Origin: Pseudomonadota bacterium | GTDB lineage: Bacteria; Pseudomonadota; Alphaproteobacteria; Rhizobiales; Rhizobiaceae | Length of the DNA stretch: 64,000 nucleotides | Direction of reading: 5' to 3' | Assembly (NCBI GenBank): GCA_023404095.1 | Contig: JAEYDD010000032.1 | Location: forward strand, 172,417 to 236,416 | Shown: piece after piece, positions 45,135 through 54,499 of the stretch | Layout: each line of letters begins with the position of its first letter | Numbering within the stretch: position 1 is the first letter of the stretch | Notes under the pieces: generated by a model | Databases searched by the model: none | What the model was told of the DNA's origin: nothing | The model's input: only the letters and a program-made list of their open reading frames with translations | Translations under genes and position numbers: made by a program

Positions 45135-45322
45135 GGCGTGTCCTCCGTCAGGCGCGGCTCATCCCGGCAGCGCATCGTTTCGCTTGCGAAGAGGAGAACA
45201 GCGGGCGCGGTTCCGGCTAGAATACCGATACGAAGGCGCTGCATCTTGTCTGGCGGGTCTCCTCCCCGTCTCCTCGCCGTCCACCTCCATGCACGGCTGA
45301 GATCTCAAAGCGACCATAACAA

Positions 45323-45340
45323 CCTGTCATCTACCTGACA
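45323..45340. promoter_or_regulatory. Possible response-regulator site upstream of tctC
   Basis: CCTGTCA and CCTGACA (45323-45329, 45334-45340) form a direct repeat with an 11-bp step, one helical turn. The same bases also make the palindrome TGTCA-6-TGACA. OmpR-type regulators such as TctD bind such tandem sites. It lies about 190 bp from tctC. Confidence 0.35.
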
Positions 45341-45380
45341 TCGCCCACCGATATCACGCAGGCGGCGAAAGCCGGCATAG

Positions 45381-46448
45381 CTACTGGGCGCGCAACACTT
45401 CGTTCCAGCGCGTGATCAGCCGCGCGCGCTTCACCTGGTCGAGATAGACCATCAGGCCTGGGCTGACGGGAACCGGCTTCAGCTGCGTGCCGAGCATCGC
45501 CTGCATGTGGCTTGCCGTGTTGTCGCCGGCCACTTCGGGCGAAACGGCAGCGATCTGCAGCTTGCGTGCCATGATCGTCTGCCCTTCCTTCGACATGAAG
45601 AACGACAGGTAGCGCCTGCCGAGCTCCGGAGACGCCGCAGCCTGCGGCACCAATCCTATCCGCGACATTACCACCGTATAATCCTTCGGCAAGACGATAC
45701 CGACATCCCGGTGCTTTGCCGCCCAGTCGGCCGCATAGGATCCGAGAATATTGTATCCGAGGACGAAGCGACCATCCGCGATACGCTCGAGAATAGCCGA
45801 GCTCGTGGAATAGAGCTTTACGCCGGCCGCCCCCATTGCTCCGATCACCGTCCAGATATCGCCGAACTGCTCCTGGTCCCGCGCCATGAAGAGAAACCCC
45901 ACCCCGGAGCGCTCGATATCGTAGGTGCCGATGCGCCCGAAGACATCGTTGCCGTGTCGCTGCAGGTAGTCGAGAAACTCAGCGCGTGAAGCCGGCGGTT
46001 TCTCCTGGGCGAAGCTCGGCTTGTGATAGACGAACACCGCCGGCTCGAACGTCAGCGCATAGGCGGTGTTTCGCCAGTTGGCCCATTGCGGCCAGACCGC
46101 GCTCATCGGCAGGTCACTGCGCTGGGCATAGCCGTCGTTGCTGAGCTTGACCTGCAGGTCCATTGCCGAGGAAAAGGCGAAATCGGCCGTCTTCTGCCCG
46201 GCATCGGTCTCCCGAACGATCCGGTCATAGACCTCCCCGGTCAGCATTTCGTCGTAGCGAACCGCAATATCGGGATTGGCGGCCTGGAACGCCTTGATCA
46301 TTGGCCGCGCCAGCGGCTCGTCGAGCGAGGAATAGACTGTCAGGACCGAAGCGTTCCCTCTGCCGTCCGCTGCCGGATAGAAGGTCTCCGCCGCAAACGC
46401 GGCCGGACAGAGCAAAGCGAAGAAGGCAAGAGCAAGAAAGAGGCGCAT
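45381..46448 (-). CDS. Periplasmic ABC-type binding protein (iron/sulfate class), orphan
   Basis: A 355-residue exported protein with a signal peptide (1-19, AFA-AETF). The fold is the SBP type 2 group of FbpA/AfuA (LTVYSSLDEPLARPMIKAF and FVYHKPSFAQEKPP). No permease or ATPase is near. It is divergent from a TctDE-like two-component system and next to tctCBA. In several rhizobia a receptor of this kind accompanies a TctE-type kinase, so it may serve as a sensor partner; that is inference. ATG 46448 is used because the longer frame adds 28 residues before the signal. Confidence 0.85.
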   Translation of the reverse strand: MRLFLALAFFALLCPAAFAAETFYPAADGRGNASVLTVYSSLDEPLARPMIKAFQAANPDIAVRYDEMLTGEVYDRIVRETDAGQKTADFAFSSAMDLQVKLSNDGYAQRSDLPMSAVWPQWANWRNTAYALTFEPAVFVYHKPSFAQEKPPASRAEFLDYLQRHGNDVFGRIGTYDIERSGVGFLFMARDQEQFGDIWTVIGAMGAAGVKLYSTSSAILERIADGRFVLGYNILGSYAADWAAKHRDVGIVLPKDYTVVMSRIGLVPQAAASPELGRRYLSFFMSKEGQTIMARKLQIAAVSPEVAGDNTASHMQAMLGTQLKPVPVSPGLMVYLDQVKRARLITRWNEVLRAQ

Positions 46449-46492
46449 GCTGCAGACCTTGCCAAAGCAGGACAGAGTGCACAAGCCGGACG

Positions 46493-46524
46493 GCCTGTTC
46501 GACAGGCTGGGGAAAGCCTGTTCG
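46493..46524. promoter_or_regulatory. Possible autoregulatory site of the two-component system
   Basis: In the 150-bp divergent spacer, GCCTGT-TCG-ACAGGC (46493-46507) is a perfect palindrome. GCCTGTTCG repeats 23 bp later (46516-46524), about two helical turns. The CCTGT core also occurs upstream of tctC. This is a plausible TctD-like binding site that would control both the binding protein and the regulator. Confidence 0.4.
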
Positions 46525-46598
46525 GCCGCCAAAAGCTGCGAAACCTTCTTTGCACGGCATAGGCCGCCACGATAAGCTCGCGCGGGAGGAGATCAAAC

Positions 46599-47273
46599 GT
46601 GCGCATCCTGCTCGTCGAAGACAACCATGCCCTTGCCGACGGACTGTCCGCCATCCTGCGCGGCACCGGCCATGCCGTCGACGTGGTCGGCGATGGCGCA
46701 TCGGCGAGTGCCGCAACCGCGGCGGAAGCCTTCGATCTTGTCATCCTGGACCTGACGCTGCCGGAAATGGATGGGCTGGAGGTGCTTAGGGCCATGCGGG
46801 CGCGCCAGAACAGGTCCGCGGTGCTGATCCTCACGGCGCGCGGAGCCGCCGAAGACAAGGTCAAGGGGCTCGATCTCGGCGCGGACGACTATATGAGCAA
46901 GCCATTCGACATCTCGGAGTTCGAGGCGCGGGTGCGCATGTTGCTGCGCCGGCAGGCGGGACTGCGCTCTTCGGCCCTGAGTTTCGGCGGCGTCGACCTC
47001 GATCTCAATTCACGGACGTTTTCCGCAGGCGGCGTGCCGCTCGATATTCCTGCGCGCGAACTGGGCCTTTTGGAAATCCTTTTCATGCGCGCGGGCAAGG
47101 TCGTCTCCAAGGAAGCGATCATGCAGTCGCTCGCCGCCTTCGATGACGACCTGAGCGCCAACGCTATCGAGCAATATGTCAGCCGGCTGCGCAGACGCAT
47201 TGCACCGCACGGACTGACCGTGCGCACCGCCCGCGGCATCGGCTACTATCTCGACAAGGCGTCACCGGCTTGA
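46599..47273 (+). CDS. tctD: OmpR-family response regulator (TctD-like)
   Basis: A 224-residue regulator. The receiver domain has phospho-acceptor Asp51 (VILDLTLPEMDG) and conserved Lys in MSKPF; the winged-helix DNA-binding domain fills about 125-220. GTG 46599 follows GGGAGGAG. The start of the kinase overlaps its stop. Together with the kinase and the Tct transporter it fits carboxylate-induced transport control. Confidence 0.9.
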   Translation: MRILLVEDNHALADGLSAILRGTGHAVDVVGDGASASAATAAEAFDLVILDLTLPEMDGLEVLRAMRARQNRSAVLILTARGAAEDKVKGLDLGADDYMSKPFDISEFEARVRMLLRRQAGLRSSALSFGGVDLDLNSRTFSAGGVPLDIPARELGLLEILFMRAGKVVSKEAIMQSLAAFDDDLSANAIEQYVSRLRRRIAPHGLTVRTARGIGYYLDKASPA

Positions 47274-48655
47274 GGCACCACCCGGCCCAGTCGCTGCGGC
47301 GGCAACTCCTGCTCTGGCTGCTGGTGGCCACCGCCGTCTTCGGCGTTCTTGCCCTGGTCGACACCTATCGCGAGGCCGTGAAGACCGCGGACACCGTTTC
47401 CGACCGCGTTCTTGCGGGATCTGCACTGGCGATCGCCGAACGCGTCGTGGTGACGGAAAACGGCCTGCTGGAGGTGGACATCCCCTACGTGGCGCTGGAA
47501 ATGCTGACCTCGGCAGCGCAGGATCGCGTCTTCTATCGCGTCGAGGGGCCGCCCGGCCACTTCATCACCGGCTATCAGTCGCTGCCGCAGATCGCCGAAA
47601 CGCAGGGACAGCCCACCGCATATGCGGATGCCATCTTTCGTGGCGAGCCGATCCGGGTCGCAGTGCTGCACCGATCCGCCTCGACCGGCGTCAATTCCGT
47701 CCCCTTCGTGGTCACCGTCGCCGAGACCACCATTGCGCGGCGCCAGCTGGCGCAGGCCATCCTGCTTCGCTCCGCCCTGCGGCTGGCGCTGATGATTGCG
47801 GGTGCCGCGGCGATCGTCTGGATCGCCGTCACGCTCGCCTTGCGTCCGCTTTACCGGCTCAGCGACGCCATTGCCGAACGCAACCCGAGCGACCTGCATC
47901 CCATCGAGCAGGAAGTTCCGAAGGAGGTGCAGGGGCTCGTCGACACGGTGAACTCCTTCATGGTCCGACTGCAGTCGGCCCTCAATTCGCTGCGCCATTT
48001 TTCCGGCAATGCCAGCCACCAGCTGCGGACGCCGCTTGCGATCATCCGCACACAGCTTGCGCTGGCAAGCCGGGCGGGATCGCTGGCAGAGGCGCAGGCC
48101 GCGGCACGCAAGGGGGACGATGCCGTTGCCCATGCCGAGCGTATCCTGGCACAGCTTCTCTTGATGGCGAAGATCGACGCTGCCGGCTCCGCCGAGCCAC
48201 GCAGGCACGACCCGATCGACATCGCCGAACTGGCCCAGGCCACCACTGCCGACTATGTACCGCTTGCGGCCCAGGCCGGCATAGACCTCGGCTTCGAAGC
48301 GGCTGGCCCGGCCCCGGTCAGGGCGGAACCGCTTCTCTTCGGCGAGATGCTGCGCAATCTGATCGAGAACGCGATCGCCTATGCCGGGCGAGGGGCCGAG
48401 GTCACCGTTTCCGTTCGGGCAGAAGGCGGGGCGACGCGCCTGCGTGTCGTCGACAATGGGCCAGGCATTCCGGCCGAACGACGGGCCGAGGTGCTGCAAC
48501 GCTTCGCGCGCGGTGGCCACGGCATCGCTCCCGGCATGGGGCTGGGGCTGCCGATCGTGGAAGACATCGCCGCACTGTTCGGGGCGACCCTGATGTTGGA
48601 AGACGGTCCAACCGGCCGCGGCCTGTGCGCAACCGTCACCTTTCCTGCCGGCTAA
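47270..48655 (+). CDS. tctE: Sensor histidine kinase (TctE-like)
   Basis: A 461-residue inner-membrane kinase. Two membrane helices (about 12-30 and 170-192) enclose a periplasmic sensor domain of about 140 residues. His250 in NASHQLRTPLA is the phosphorylated residue; NLIENAIAYA, VVDNGPGIP and GMGLGLPIV are the N, G1 and G2 boxes. The start is TTG 47270, overlapping the regulator stop. The short, sequence-simple periplasmic domain and neighbours suit TctE-type carboxylate sensing. Confidence 0.88.
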   Translation: MRHHPAQSLRRQLLLWLLVATAVFGVLALVDTYREAVKTADTVSDRVLAGSALAIAERVVVTENGLLEVDIPYVALEMLTSAAQDRVFYRVEGPPGHFITGYQSLPQIAETQGQPTAYADAIFRGEPIRVAVLHRSASTGVNSVPFVVTVAETTIARRQLAQAILLRSALRLALMIAGAAAIVWIAVTLALRPLYRLSDAIAERNPSDLHPIEQEVPKEVQGLVDTVNSFMVRLQSALNSLRHFSGNASHQLRTPLAIIRTQLALASRAGSLAEAQAAARKGDDAVAHAERILAQLLLMAKIDAAGSAEPRRHDPIDIAELAQATTADYVPLAAQAGIDLGFEAAGPAPVRAEPLLFGEMLRNLIENAIAYAGRGAEVTVSVRAEGGATRLRVVDNGPGIPAERRAEVLQRFARGGHGIAPGMGLGLPIVEDIAALFGATLMLEDGPTGRGLCATVTFPAG

Positions 48656-48714
48656 AACGTGTCGCGTCTATTGGGAGCAGCCTTCCGCGGCACTTCAACA
48701 GGCGCGGCAAGACC

Positions 48715-49371
48715 TCAGGGCGCCTTGCCCTCCTCCGGCTGTTCGACCGAATACTTCATGATCAGCGGCATCTGGGCGAGCGTGAAGAGGATGGTGATCG
48801 GCATCGTCCCCCAGACCTTGAACGCGACCCAGAAATCGGTTGAAAACTGGCGCCAGACGACTTCGTTGAGCACGGCAAGCACGAGGAAGAACAGGCCCCA
48901 GCGAAGCGTCAGCTTCCGCCAGCCCTCTTCGGTCAGCTTGAAGGCAGCATTGAAGACGTAGCCGAGAAGCGGCTTGCCGAAGGCGAGCCCGCCCAGCAGG
49001 ATCACGCCGAACAGCGTGTTGACGATGGTCGGCTTCATCTTGATGAAGGTGTCGTTCTGCAGATAGAGCGTCAGCGCGCCGAAGACGAAGACGACGATGC
49101 CGGAGACGAGCGGCATCATCGGCAGCGTCCGGGTCAGCACCCAGGAGACAGCGAGCGCGGCCGCCGTTGCGGCCATGAACAGGCCCGTGGCAATGAAGAT
49201 CGGGCCGCCGAGTTCGGCAAGCGCCGGAAAATGTCCCGCCAACCACTCACCGCGCGAATTGGCGAAGAAGAAGACGACGAGCGGCCCGAGTTCCAGAACC
49301 AACTTGAGAGCCGGGCTGATCTTGGTCTTGCCGGCCTCGTCCAGCGTTTCGATGATCCTGTCGTTGCTCAT
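48715..49371 (-). CDS. yciB: Septation protein A homologue (YciB/IspZ)
   Basis: A 218-residue inner-membrane protein with about six hydrophobic helices. ELGPLVVFFFANSRGEWL and NDTFIKMKPTIVNTLFGVILLGG are the family motifs, and WGLFFLVLAVLNEVVWRQFSTDFWVAFKVWG fragments complete it. YciB is linked to septation and envelope integrity. Its ATG overlaps the ftsY stop by 4 bp. Confidence 0.93.
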   Translation of the reverse strand: MSNDRIIETLDEAGKTKISPALKLVLELGPLVVFFFANSRGEWLAGHFPALAELGGPIFIATGLFMAATAAALAVSWVLTRTLPMMPLVSGIVVFVFGALTLYLQNDTFIKMKPTIVNTLFGVILLGGLAFGKPLLGYVFNAAFKLTEEGWRKLTLRWGLFFLVLAVLNEVVWRQFSTDFWVAFKVWGTMPITILFTLAQMPLIMKYSVEQPEEGKAP

Positions 49372-51041
49372 GCCTCAACCCCTGCGATCGCCTGCGCGAA
49401 ATCTCTTGCTTCGAAGGGTTCGAGATCATCGATCCCCTCGCCGACGCCGATGAAATAGACCGGCAGCTTGTGCTTGGCGGCGATCGCGACAAGAATGCCG
49501 CCGCGAGCCGTACCGTCCAATTTTGTCATGATCAGGCCGGAAACGCCCGCGACGTTGCGGAATATTTCCACCTGGTTCATCGCATTCTGGCCCGTGGTCG
49601 CGTCGAGCGTCTGCAAGACGGTATGCGGTGCGTCAGGATCGAGCTTGCCGAGAACGCGGACGATCTTCTCCAGTTCCGCCATCAGTTCGGCCTTGTTCTG
49701 CAGCCGCCCGGCGGTGTCGATGATCAGCACGTCGCTGCCCTTCGCCTTCGCCTGCTCGTAGGCCTCGTAGGCAAGACCGGCAGCGTCGGCGCCGAGCTTG
49801 GAGGACACGATCTCCGACTTGGTGCGATCGGCCCAGATGTGCAGCTGTTCGATTGCGGCGGCGCGGAAGGTATCGCCGGCGGCCATCATCACCTTCAGGC
49901 CGGCGCCCGAGAGCTTGGCCGCCAACTTGCCGATCGTCGTCGTTTTGCCGGTGCCGTTCACGCCGACGACGAGAATGACATGCGGCTTGTGCGACAGGTC
50001 GAGTTCCAGAGGTTTGGCCACCGGTTCGAGCACCTTGGTGATTTCGCCGGCCATGATGCGGCCGACGTCCTCGCCGGTGACGTCCTTGCCGTAGCGCTCG
50101 GAGGCGAGCGTGTCGGTGATGCGCAATGCGGTCTCGACGCCGAGGTCGGCCTGGATCAGGAGGTCTTCCAGATCCTGCAACGTCGCATCGTCGAGCTTGC
50201 GCTTGGTGAACAGGCTTGCGATCTGGCCGGTCAGCTGCGACGAGGTGCGGGCAAGGCCGGCACGCAGGCGCTGGAACCAGCTGAGCTTCGGCGCGGGTGC
50301 GGCGACTGGCGCTTCCTTCGTCTTCCGGTCGGCAGTGGAGAAGCCTTTCGGCAAGGCCGGCGCTGGGCCGGCATCCGCAACGGGCTCCGCATCGGACTTC
50401 GTACCGGTATTCTTCGCTTCCGTCTTTTTGGTCCTGGTCGTCTTCGGCTTGGCCGGTGTAGGCTCGACTGGCTCGAGTGGAAGGCGCGACGGCTCGGCAA
50501 GCTCTCCGATTGCGTCTGCGTCGGCCGCCCTGAAATCGTCGTCCGCGGCAGCCTTTGCGGCCTCGGCCGCCTCGATTTCCTCATGCGCGTGTTCGACGCC
50601 ACCAAGGCCGATGTTGACCAGCTCGGCAGCGCGCGTAGCCTCGATCTCTGGGGGCAGCATCCCTCGGGGAGGGCTCGTTTCGGCGAGGGTATCGAGGCTG
50701 TCTGGCGCAGGTCCGCCCGCCGTTTCGATTTCTGGCGAGGCCACTTCGTCAGAGGTGATCGGCAGCGGATGGACAACCGGCGGCAGGGGGTAGATGTCCG
50801 CCTGAGGCTCGACCCGATGGAGATCGGCGTCGGGGTTGGCCGCTTCCGCTTCGTCCAGCAGGGGGTCGCGATCTTCTGCAAGCGCGACCGGCGGCTCGGT
50901 ATCGACGGCATCGGCCTGCAGTAGAGGCGCGTCCTCGTTCGCAAGAATATCCTCCTGCTTCGCCGTTTCCTCGCGCGGATCCGTTGCAGGCGCGGTGTCC
51001 TTGCCGAAGGTGAAGACTTTCTTGATGAAGCCGAAGGCCAT
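49368..51041 (-). CDS. ftsY: Signal recognition particle receptor FtsY
   Basis: A 557-residue SRP receptor GTPase. Residues 1-245 are acidic and Pro/Ala-rich, the variable A domain that touches the membrane. The NG domain follows with GVNGTGKTTTIGKL, DTAGRLQNKAEL and TKLDGTARGG. It docks Ffh with nascent membrane proteins at the translocon. Its partner ffh is 4 kb away on the other strand. It is 12 bp after mtaB. Confidence 0.96.
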   Translation of the reverse strand: MAFGFIKKVFTFGKDTAPATDPREETAKQEDILANEDAPLLQADAVDTEPPVALAEDRDPLLDEAEAANPDADLHRVEPQADIYPLPPVVHPLPITSDEVASPEIETAGGPAPDSLDTLAETSPPRGMLPPEIEATRAAELVNIGLGGVEHAHEEIEAAEAAKAAADDDFRAADADAIGELAEPSRLPLEPVEPTPAKPKTTRTKKTEAKNTGTKSDAEPVADAGPAPALPKGFSTADRKTKEAPVAAPAPKLSWFQRLRAGLARTSSQLTGQIASLFTKRKLDDATLQDLEDLLIQADLGVETALRITDTLASERYGKDVTGEDVGRIMAGEITKVLEPVAKPLELDLSHKPHVILVVGVNGTGKTTTIGKLAAKLSGAGLKVMMAAGDTFRAAAIEQLHIWADRTKSEIVSSKLGADAAGLAYEAYEQAKAKGSDVLIIDTAGRLQNKAELMAELEKIVRVLGKLDPDAPHTVLQTLDATTGQNAMNQVEIFRNVAGVSGLIMTKLDGTARGGILVAIAAKHKLPVYFIGVGEGIDDLEPFEARDFAQAIAGVEA

Positions 51042-51053
51042 GAATGAATTCCG

Positions 51054-52331
51054 CTAGTTGCGTACAGATGCGGGCTGCGCCCGCACGGTCAGTTGCTTGC
51101 CATTGTGGCCGGTGACGATCACCGAAACAAGGTCGCGGGGCGCAAACCCCGTGGCATCGGCCAGCGTGAAGTTTTCCGTATGCGCCAGTCCGTTGTTTTC
51201 GACAAGGATCGTTTGCCGGCTTCCGGCCATGGCGGAAAGATGGTCCAGTTGCAGCCGTTGTCCAGTCTCCCGCAGCCTGGCCGCCCTTGCCTTGACCAGC
51301 GCACGGTCAAGCTGCGGCATGCGCGCGGCCGGTGTCCCGGGGCGCGGGCTGTAGGGAAAGACGTGCAGATGCGCGATGCCACATTCCTCGGCAAGGCTCG
51401 CGCTCTGGCCCGCCATCTCCTCGGTTTCCGTCGGAAAGCCGGCGATCATGTCGGCACCGAAGCTCATTTCCGGACGCAGTTCGCGCACGGTTCGACAGAA
51501 AGCGATCGCATCATCGCGCGAATGGCGCCGCTTCATCCGCTTCAGGATGAGGTCGTCGCCGTGCTGCAACGACAGATGCAGATGCGGCATGAAGCGCGTC
51601 TCGTCGGCGATCAGGTCGAAGAGATGGCGGTCCGCCTCGATACTATCGATCGAGGACAGGCGCAGACGGATGATGTCGGGCACGTGCTTCAGGAGGGTCT
51701 TGGCAAGCAGGCCGAGGCTTGGCTGCCCCGGCAGGTCGCCGCCGTAGCTCGTGGCATCGACGCCGGTCAGCACGATCTCGCGATAGCCGCCTTCGACGAG
51801 CGTGCGCGCCTGGTCGACGATAGCCCCCATCGGCACGGAGCGGGAATTGCCGCGCCCGTAGGGGATGATGCAGAAGGTGCAGCGGTGGTCGCAGCCGTTC
51901 TGCACCTGAATGAAGGCGCGCACGTGTCCGTCGATGGCCTTGACCATCTGCGGCGCGGTCTCCGTCACGCTCATGATGTCGTTGACCCGAACCTTCTCTT
52001 CCGTCGACACGCCGAAATCGGGCAGTGAGCGATAGGAGGCGCTCCTTAGCTTCTCCTCGTTGCCGAGCACCGCATCCACCTCCGGCATTTCGGCAAAGCT
52101 ATCCTTCTCCGTCTGCGCCGCACATCCGGTGACGATGATGCGGGCATGCGGGTTGTCGCGGCGGGCTCGGCGGATCGCCTGCCGGGCCTGGCGCACCGCC
52201 TCGCCGGTCACGGCACAGGTGTTGACGAGGATGGCGTTGTTCAGCCCGGCTTTCTCGGCTTCGCCGCGCATCACTTCCGATTCGTAGGTGTTGAGACGGC
52301 AGCCGAAGGTTATGACCTCGACGCTGCTCAA
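51054..52331 (-). CDS. mtaB: tRNA t6A37 methylthiotransferase
   Basis: A 425-residue radical-SAM enzyme that adds a methylthio group to t6A37 of tRNA. The N-terminal cluster uses Cys11, Cys39 and Cys70; the radical-SAM CxxxCxxC is Cys147, Cys151, Cys154 (NGCDHRCTFC). A C-terminal TRAM-like domain closes it. TTG 52331 overlaps the dapF stop by two bases and gives the family N-terminus SSVEVITFGCRLN; the long upstream frame lies inside dapF. TsaD, elsewhere in this window, makes its substrate. Confidence 0.94.
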   Translation of the reverse strand: MSSVEVITFGCRLNTYESEVMRGEAEKAGLNNAILVNTCAVTGEAVRQARQAIRRARRDNPHARIIVTGCAAQTEKDSFAEMPEVDAVLGNEEKLRSASYRSLPDFGVSTEEKVRVNDIMSVTETAPQMVKAIDGHVRAFIQVQNGCDHRCTFCIIPYGRGNSRSVPMGAIVDQARTLVEGGYREIVLTGVDATSYGGDLPGQPSLGLLAKTLLKHVPDIIRLRLSSIDSIEADRHLFDLIADETRFMPHLHLSLQHGDDLILKRMKRRHSRDDAIAFCRTVRELRPEMSFGADMIAGFPTETEEMAGQSASLAEECGIAHLHVFPYSPRPGTPAARMPQLDRALVKARAARLRETGQRLQLDHLSAMAGSRQTILVENNGLAHTENFTLADATGFAPRDLVSVIVTGHNGKQLTVRAQPASVRN

Positions 52332-53242
52332 AGTGCGGCCGCCCCGTCTGCGAGCTTCTCCTGATCGCGCTGCCAGGCCCCGGTTGCGGGGTCGAGCATG
52401 CCGGACCACTCCCATTCCGCCGGGCCGGTCATGACGACATGGTCGTCGCTCTCGCGCCATTCGATGGTGAGGATGCCGGGTGGGTTGGCCGAGGCGACGT
52501 GCACGTCGACCTTGCGGCTGGTACGACCCGTCCGGGCGCCGCTGACGGCCGCAGCACATGCTGCCGAGCCGCAGGCGAGCGTCAGTCCCGCGCCGCGCTC
52601 CCAGGTGCGGGTGGTCATCGCGGTGCGCGAGGTCACCTGCGCCAGCGTGATGTTCGCACGCTCAGGGAAAATGGGATGGTTTTCCAGAAGCGGGCCGAAG
52701 CGGGCAAGGTCGTAGGACATGACGTCGCGATCGACCCAGAACACGGCGTGCGGATTGCCCATCGACATCGCCGACGGCGAATGCAGCACCGGATCGTCGA
52801 TCGGGCCGATCTGCAACTCGATCCGGCGGGTGTCGTGAAATTCCTCCGCAAGCGGGATCCGGTCCCATTCGAAAACGGGCGTGCCCATGTCGACGGAGAT
52901 CGTGCCGTCGGCGTGCTCGACGGCATTGAGGATGCCGGCGACGGTCTGGAAGGTGAAGGCCTTCCTGCCGGTCTCGGCGGCGAGCGCCTGGACGACGCAG
53001 CGCGTGCCGTTGCCGCACGCCTGCGCTTTGGAGCCGTCGCAGTTGAGGATGTCGATGAAGGCGTCGGTGCCGTCGATCCTCGGATCGTGGATCGCCATGA
53101 TCTGATCGAAGGCGGTCTCAGCGTCGGCGGCAAGTGCGATCGCGGCCTGCGGCGCGACGCGGTCGGCGCGACCACGCATGTCGACGACGAGGATCTTGTT
53201 GCCAAGCCCGTTCATCTTCGCGAATTCGACCGTGTTGCTCAT
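52328..53242 (-). CDS. dapF: Diaminopimelate epimerase
   Basis: A 304-residue enzyme that converts LL- to meso-diaminopimelate for lysine and peptidoglycan. The two catalytic cysteines are Cys76 (ACGNGTRC) and Cys224 (LACGSAAC), in matching halves of the pseudo-symmetric fold. ATG 53242 starts the conserved FAKMNGLGNKI. It begins the dapF-mtaB-ftsY-yciB operon, with overlapping or closely spaced genes. Confidence 0.96.
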   Translation of the reverse strand: MSNTVEFAKMNGLGNKILVVDMRGRADRVAPQAAIALAADAETAFDQIMAIHDPRIDGTDAFIDILNCDGSKAQACGNGTRCVVQALAAETGRKAFTFQTVAGILNAVEHADGTISVDMGTPVFEWDRIPLAEEFHDTRRIELQIGPIDDPVLHSPSAMSMGNPHAVFWVDRDVMSYDLARFGPLLENHPIFPERANITLAQVTSRTAMTTRTWERGAGLTLACGSAACAAAVSGARTGRTSRKVDVHVASANPPGILTIEWRESDDHVVMTGPAEWEWSGMLDPATGAWQRDQEKLADGAAAL

Positions 53243-53402
53243 CGGTATGCCTTCTTTGCGTCTAGGCCGCCTATATGGCGGAAATGCAGGGAAAATACCA
53301 GTGGCGTACCGGCGGATGCGCGCAATGACTTTCCCCTGCGCGGCACCCTGCCTGCAGTCGCATGCCGACAGAGGCCAGGCGGGAGTCACGCGGCTTGCAG
53401 CC

Positions 53403-54407
53403 TCACGCGTCAGGCACGTCGAAGACTTCCCCCGCCCGCAGCGCGCGGAACCGTTCTGGGGCGATATCCCTGCCGGCAAGTGCGGCCTTCAGCATGTCGA
53501 CCGGCGCGTCGATTGCCTCGTCGGTCAGTTGTACCGTTCCGAAATGATGGCCGACGGCGTGCGCCGCCCTGCAGGCGAGCATGCCGTCGACCGCTTCATG
53601 GGCGTTCTGGTGCTGGCTCTTCATGAACCAGCGAGGCTCGTAGGCTCCGATCGGCAGGCACGCGAGACGAAAACCCCCATGCCTGTCGGCAGCCGCCCTG
53701 TAGTTGATGCCGTCTTGAAAGCCCGTATCGCCGATATGGTAGATGTTTCCGGCCGGGGTCGTCAGCACGAAGGCTGCCCACAGCGCCATGCGGCGATCGC
53801 GCGTGCCGCGCGCCGACCAGTGATGGCAGGGCTCGCAATCGATCACCAGATTGTCCCACAGGGATACCCGGTCGCCCCAGTCCATGTCGGAAATCTTCGC
53901 TTTGGGAACGGCGCGGCGGATGATGGTGTCGTTGCCGAGCGGGGTGACGATGTGCGGCGCGTGTCGCTTGAAAAGCCGCTTCAGCGTGACGAGATCGAGA
54001 TGGTCGTAGTGGTTGTGGGTGACGAGCACGATATCGATCGGCGGCAGGTCGTCGAATTCGATGCCGGGCGGTACGACGCGCTTTGGACCGGCAAAGGTCA
54101 ACGGACTTGTGCGAGGCGACCAGACGGGGTCGGTGAGAATGTTCAGGCCCGCCACCTGAATGAGCAATGTCGCATGGCCGACCATCGTGACGCGCAGATC
54201 CCTGCCGTCGATACGTTCCTCCGGCCGGGCGGGGGGAAAGGGGCTCGGCGCGGACTTCGGCCAGCGCGCCCGCCCGCCGCGGAACTGCCAGCGCAGGAGA
54301 TCGCGAAGGCCGCGGGGCGGATCGCCGCCCGGATTGAAAAACTGCGTACCGTCGAAATGATCCGAGACGGGACCGTTGTAGTAGGGGTTACGGGGCCTTT
54401 CCGGCAT
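53403..54407 (-). CDS. MBL-fold metal-dependent hydrolase (NAPE-PLD/UlaG-like)
   Basis: A 334-residue protein. The metallo-beta-lactamase metal motif HNHYDHLD is at 131-138, and further ligands lie in PCHHWSARG and YHIGDTGFQDG. The TLLIQVAGLNILTDPVWSPRTSP order is typical of NAPE-phospholipase D-like bacterial hydrolases. No signal peptide. The substrate is unknown. It is divergent from ffh and precedes dapF on the same strand. Confidence 0.85.
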   Translation of the reverse strand: MPERPRNPYYNGPVSDHFDGTQFFNPGGDPPRGLRDLLRWQFRGGRARWPKSAPSPFPPARPEERIDGRDLRVTMVGHATLLIQVAGLNILTDPVWSPRTSPLTFAGPKRVVPPGIEFDDLPPIDIVLVTHNHYDHLDLVTLKRLFKRHAPHIVTPLGNDTIIRRAVPKAKISDMDWGDRVSLWDNLVIDCEPCHHWSARGTRDRRMALWAAFVLTTPAGNIYHIGDTGFQDGINYRAAADRHGGFRLACLPIGAYEPRWFMKSQHQNAHEAVDGMLACRAAHAVGHHFGTVQLTDEAIDAPVDMLKAALAGRDIAPERFRALRAGEVFDVPDA

Positions 54408-54499
54408 GGGCGGCTGTCCAGTTTGTTACGCGCGTGACGTTTCAGCGCCATTGAGTTCCTAATCTGGCGTCGACGATTTCCGATTGCCAGCGTCGAAAC

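Noticed and set aside
45135..45380. Cobalamin or other riboswitch upstream of tctC
   Set aside because: No B12-box or other conserved aptamer core is present; only the short direct repeats stand out.
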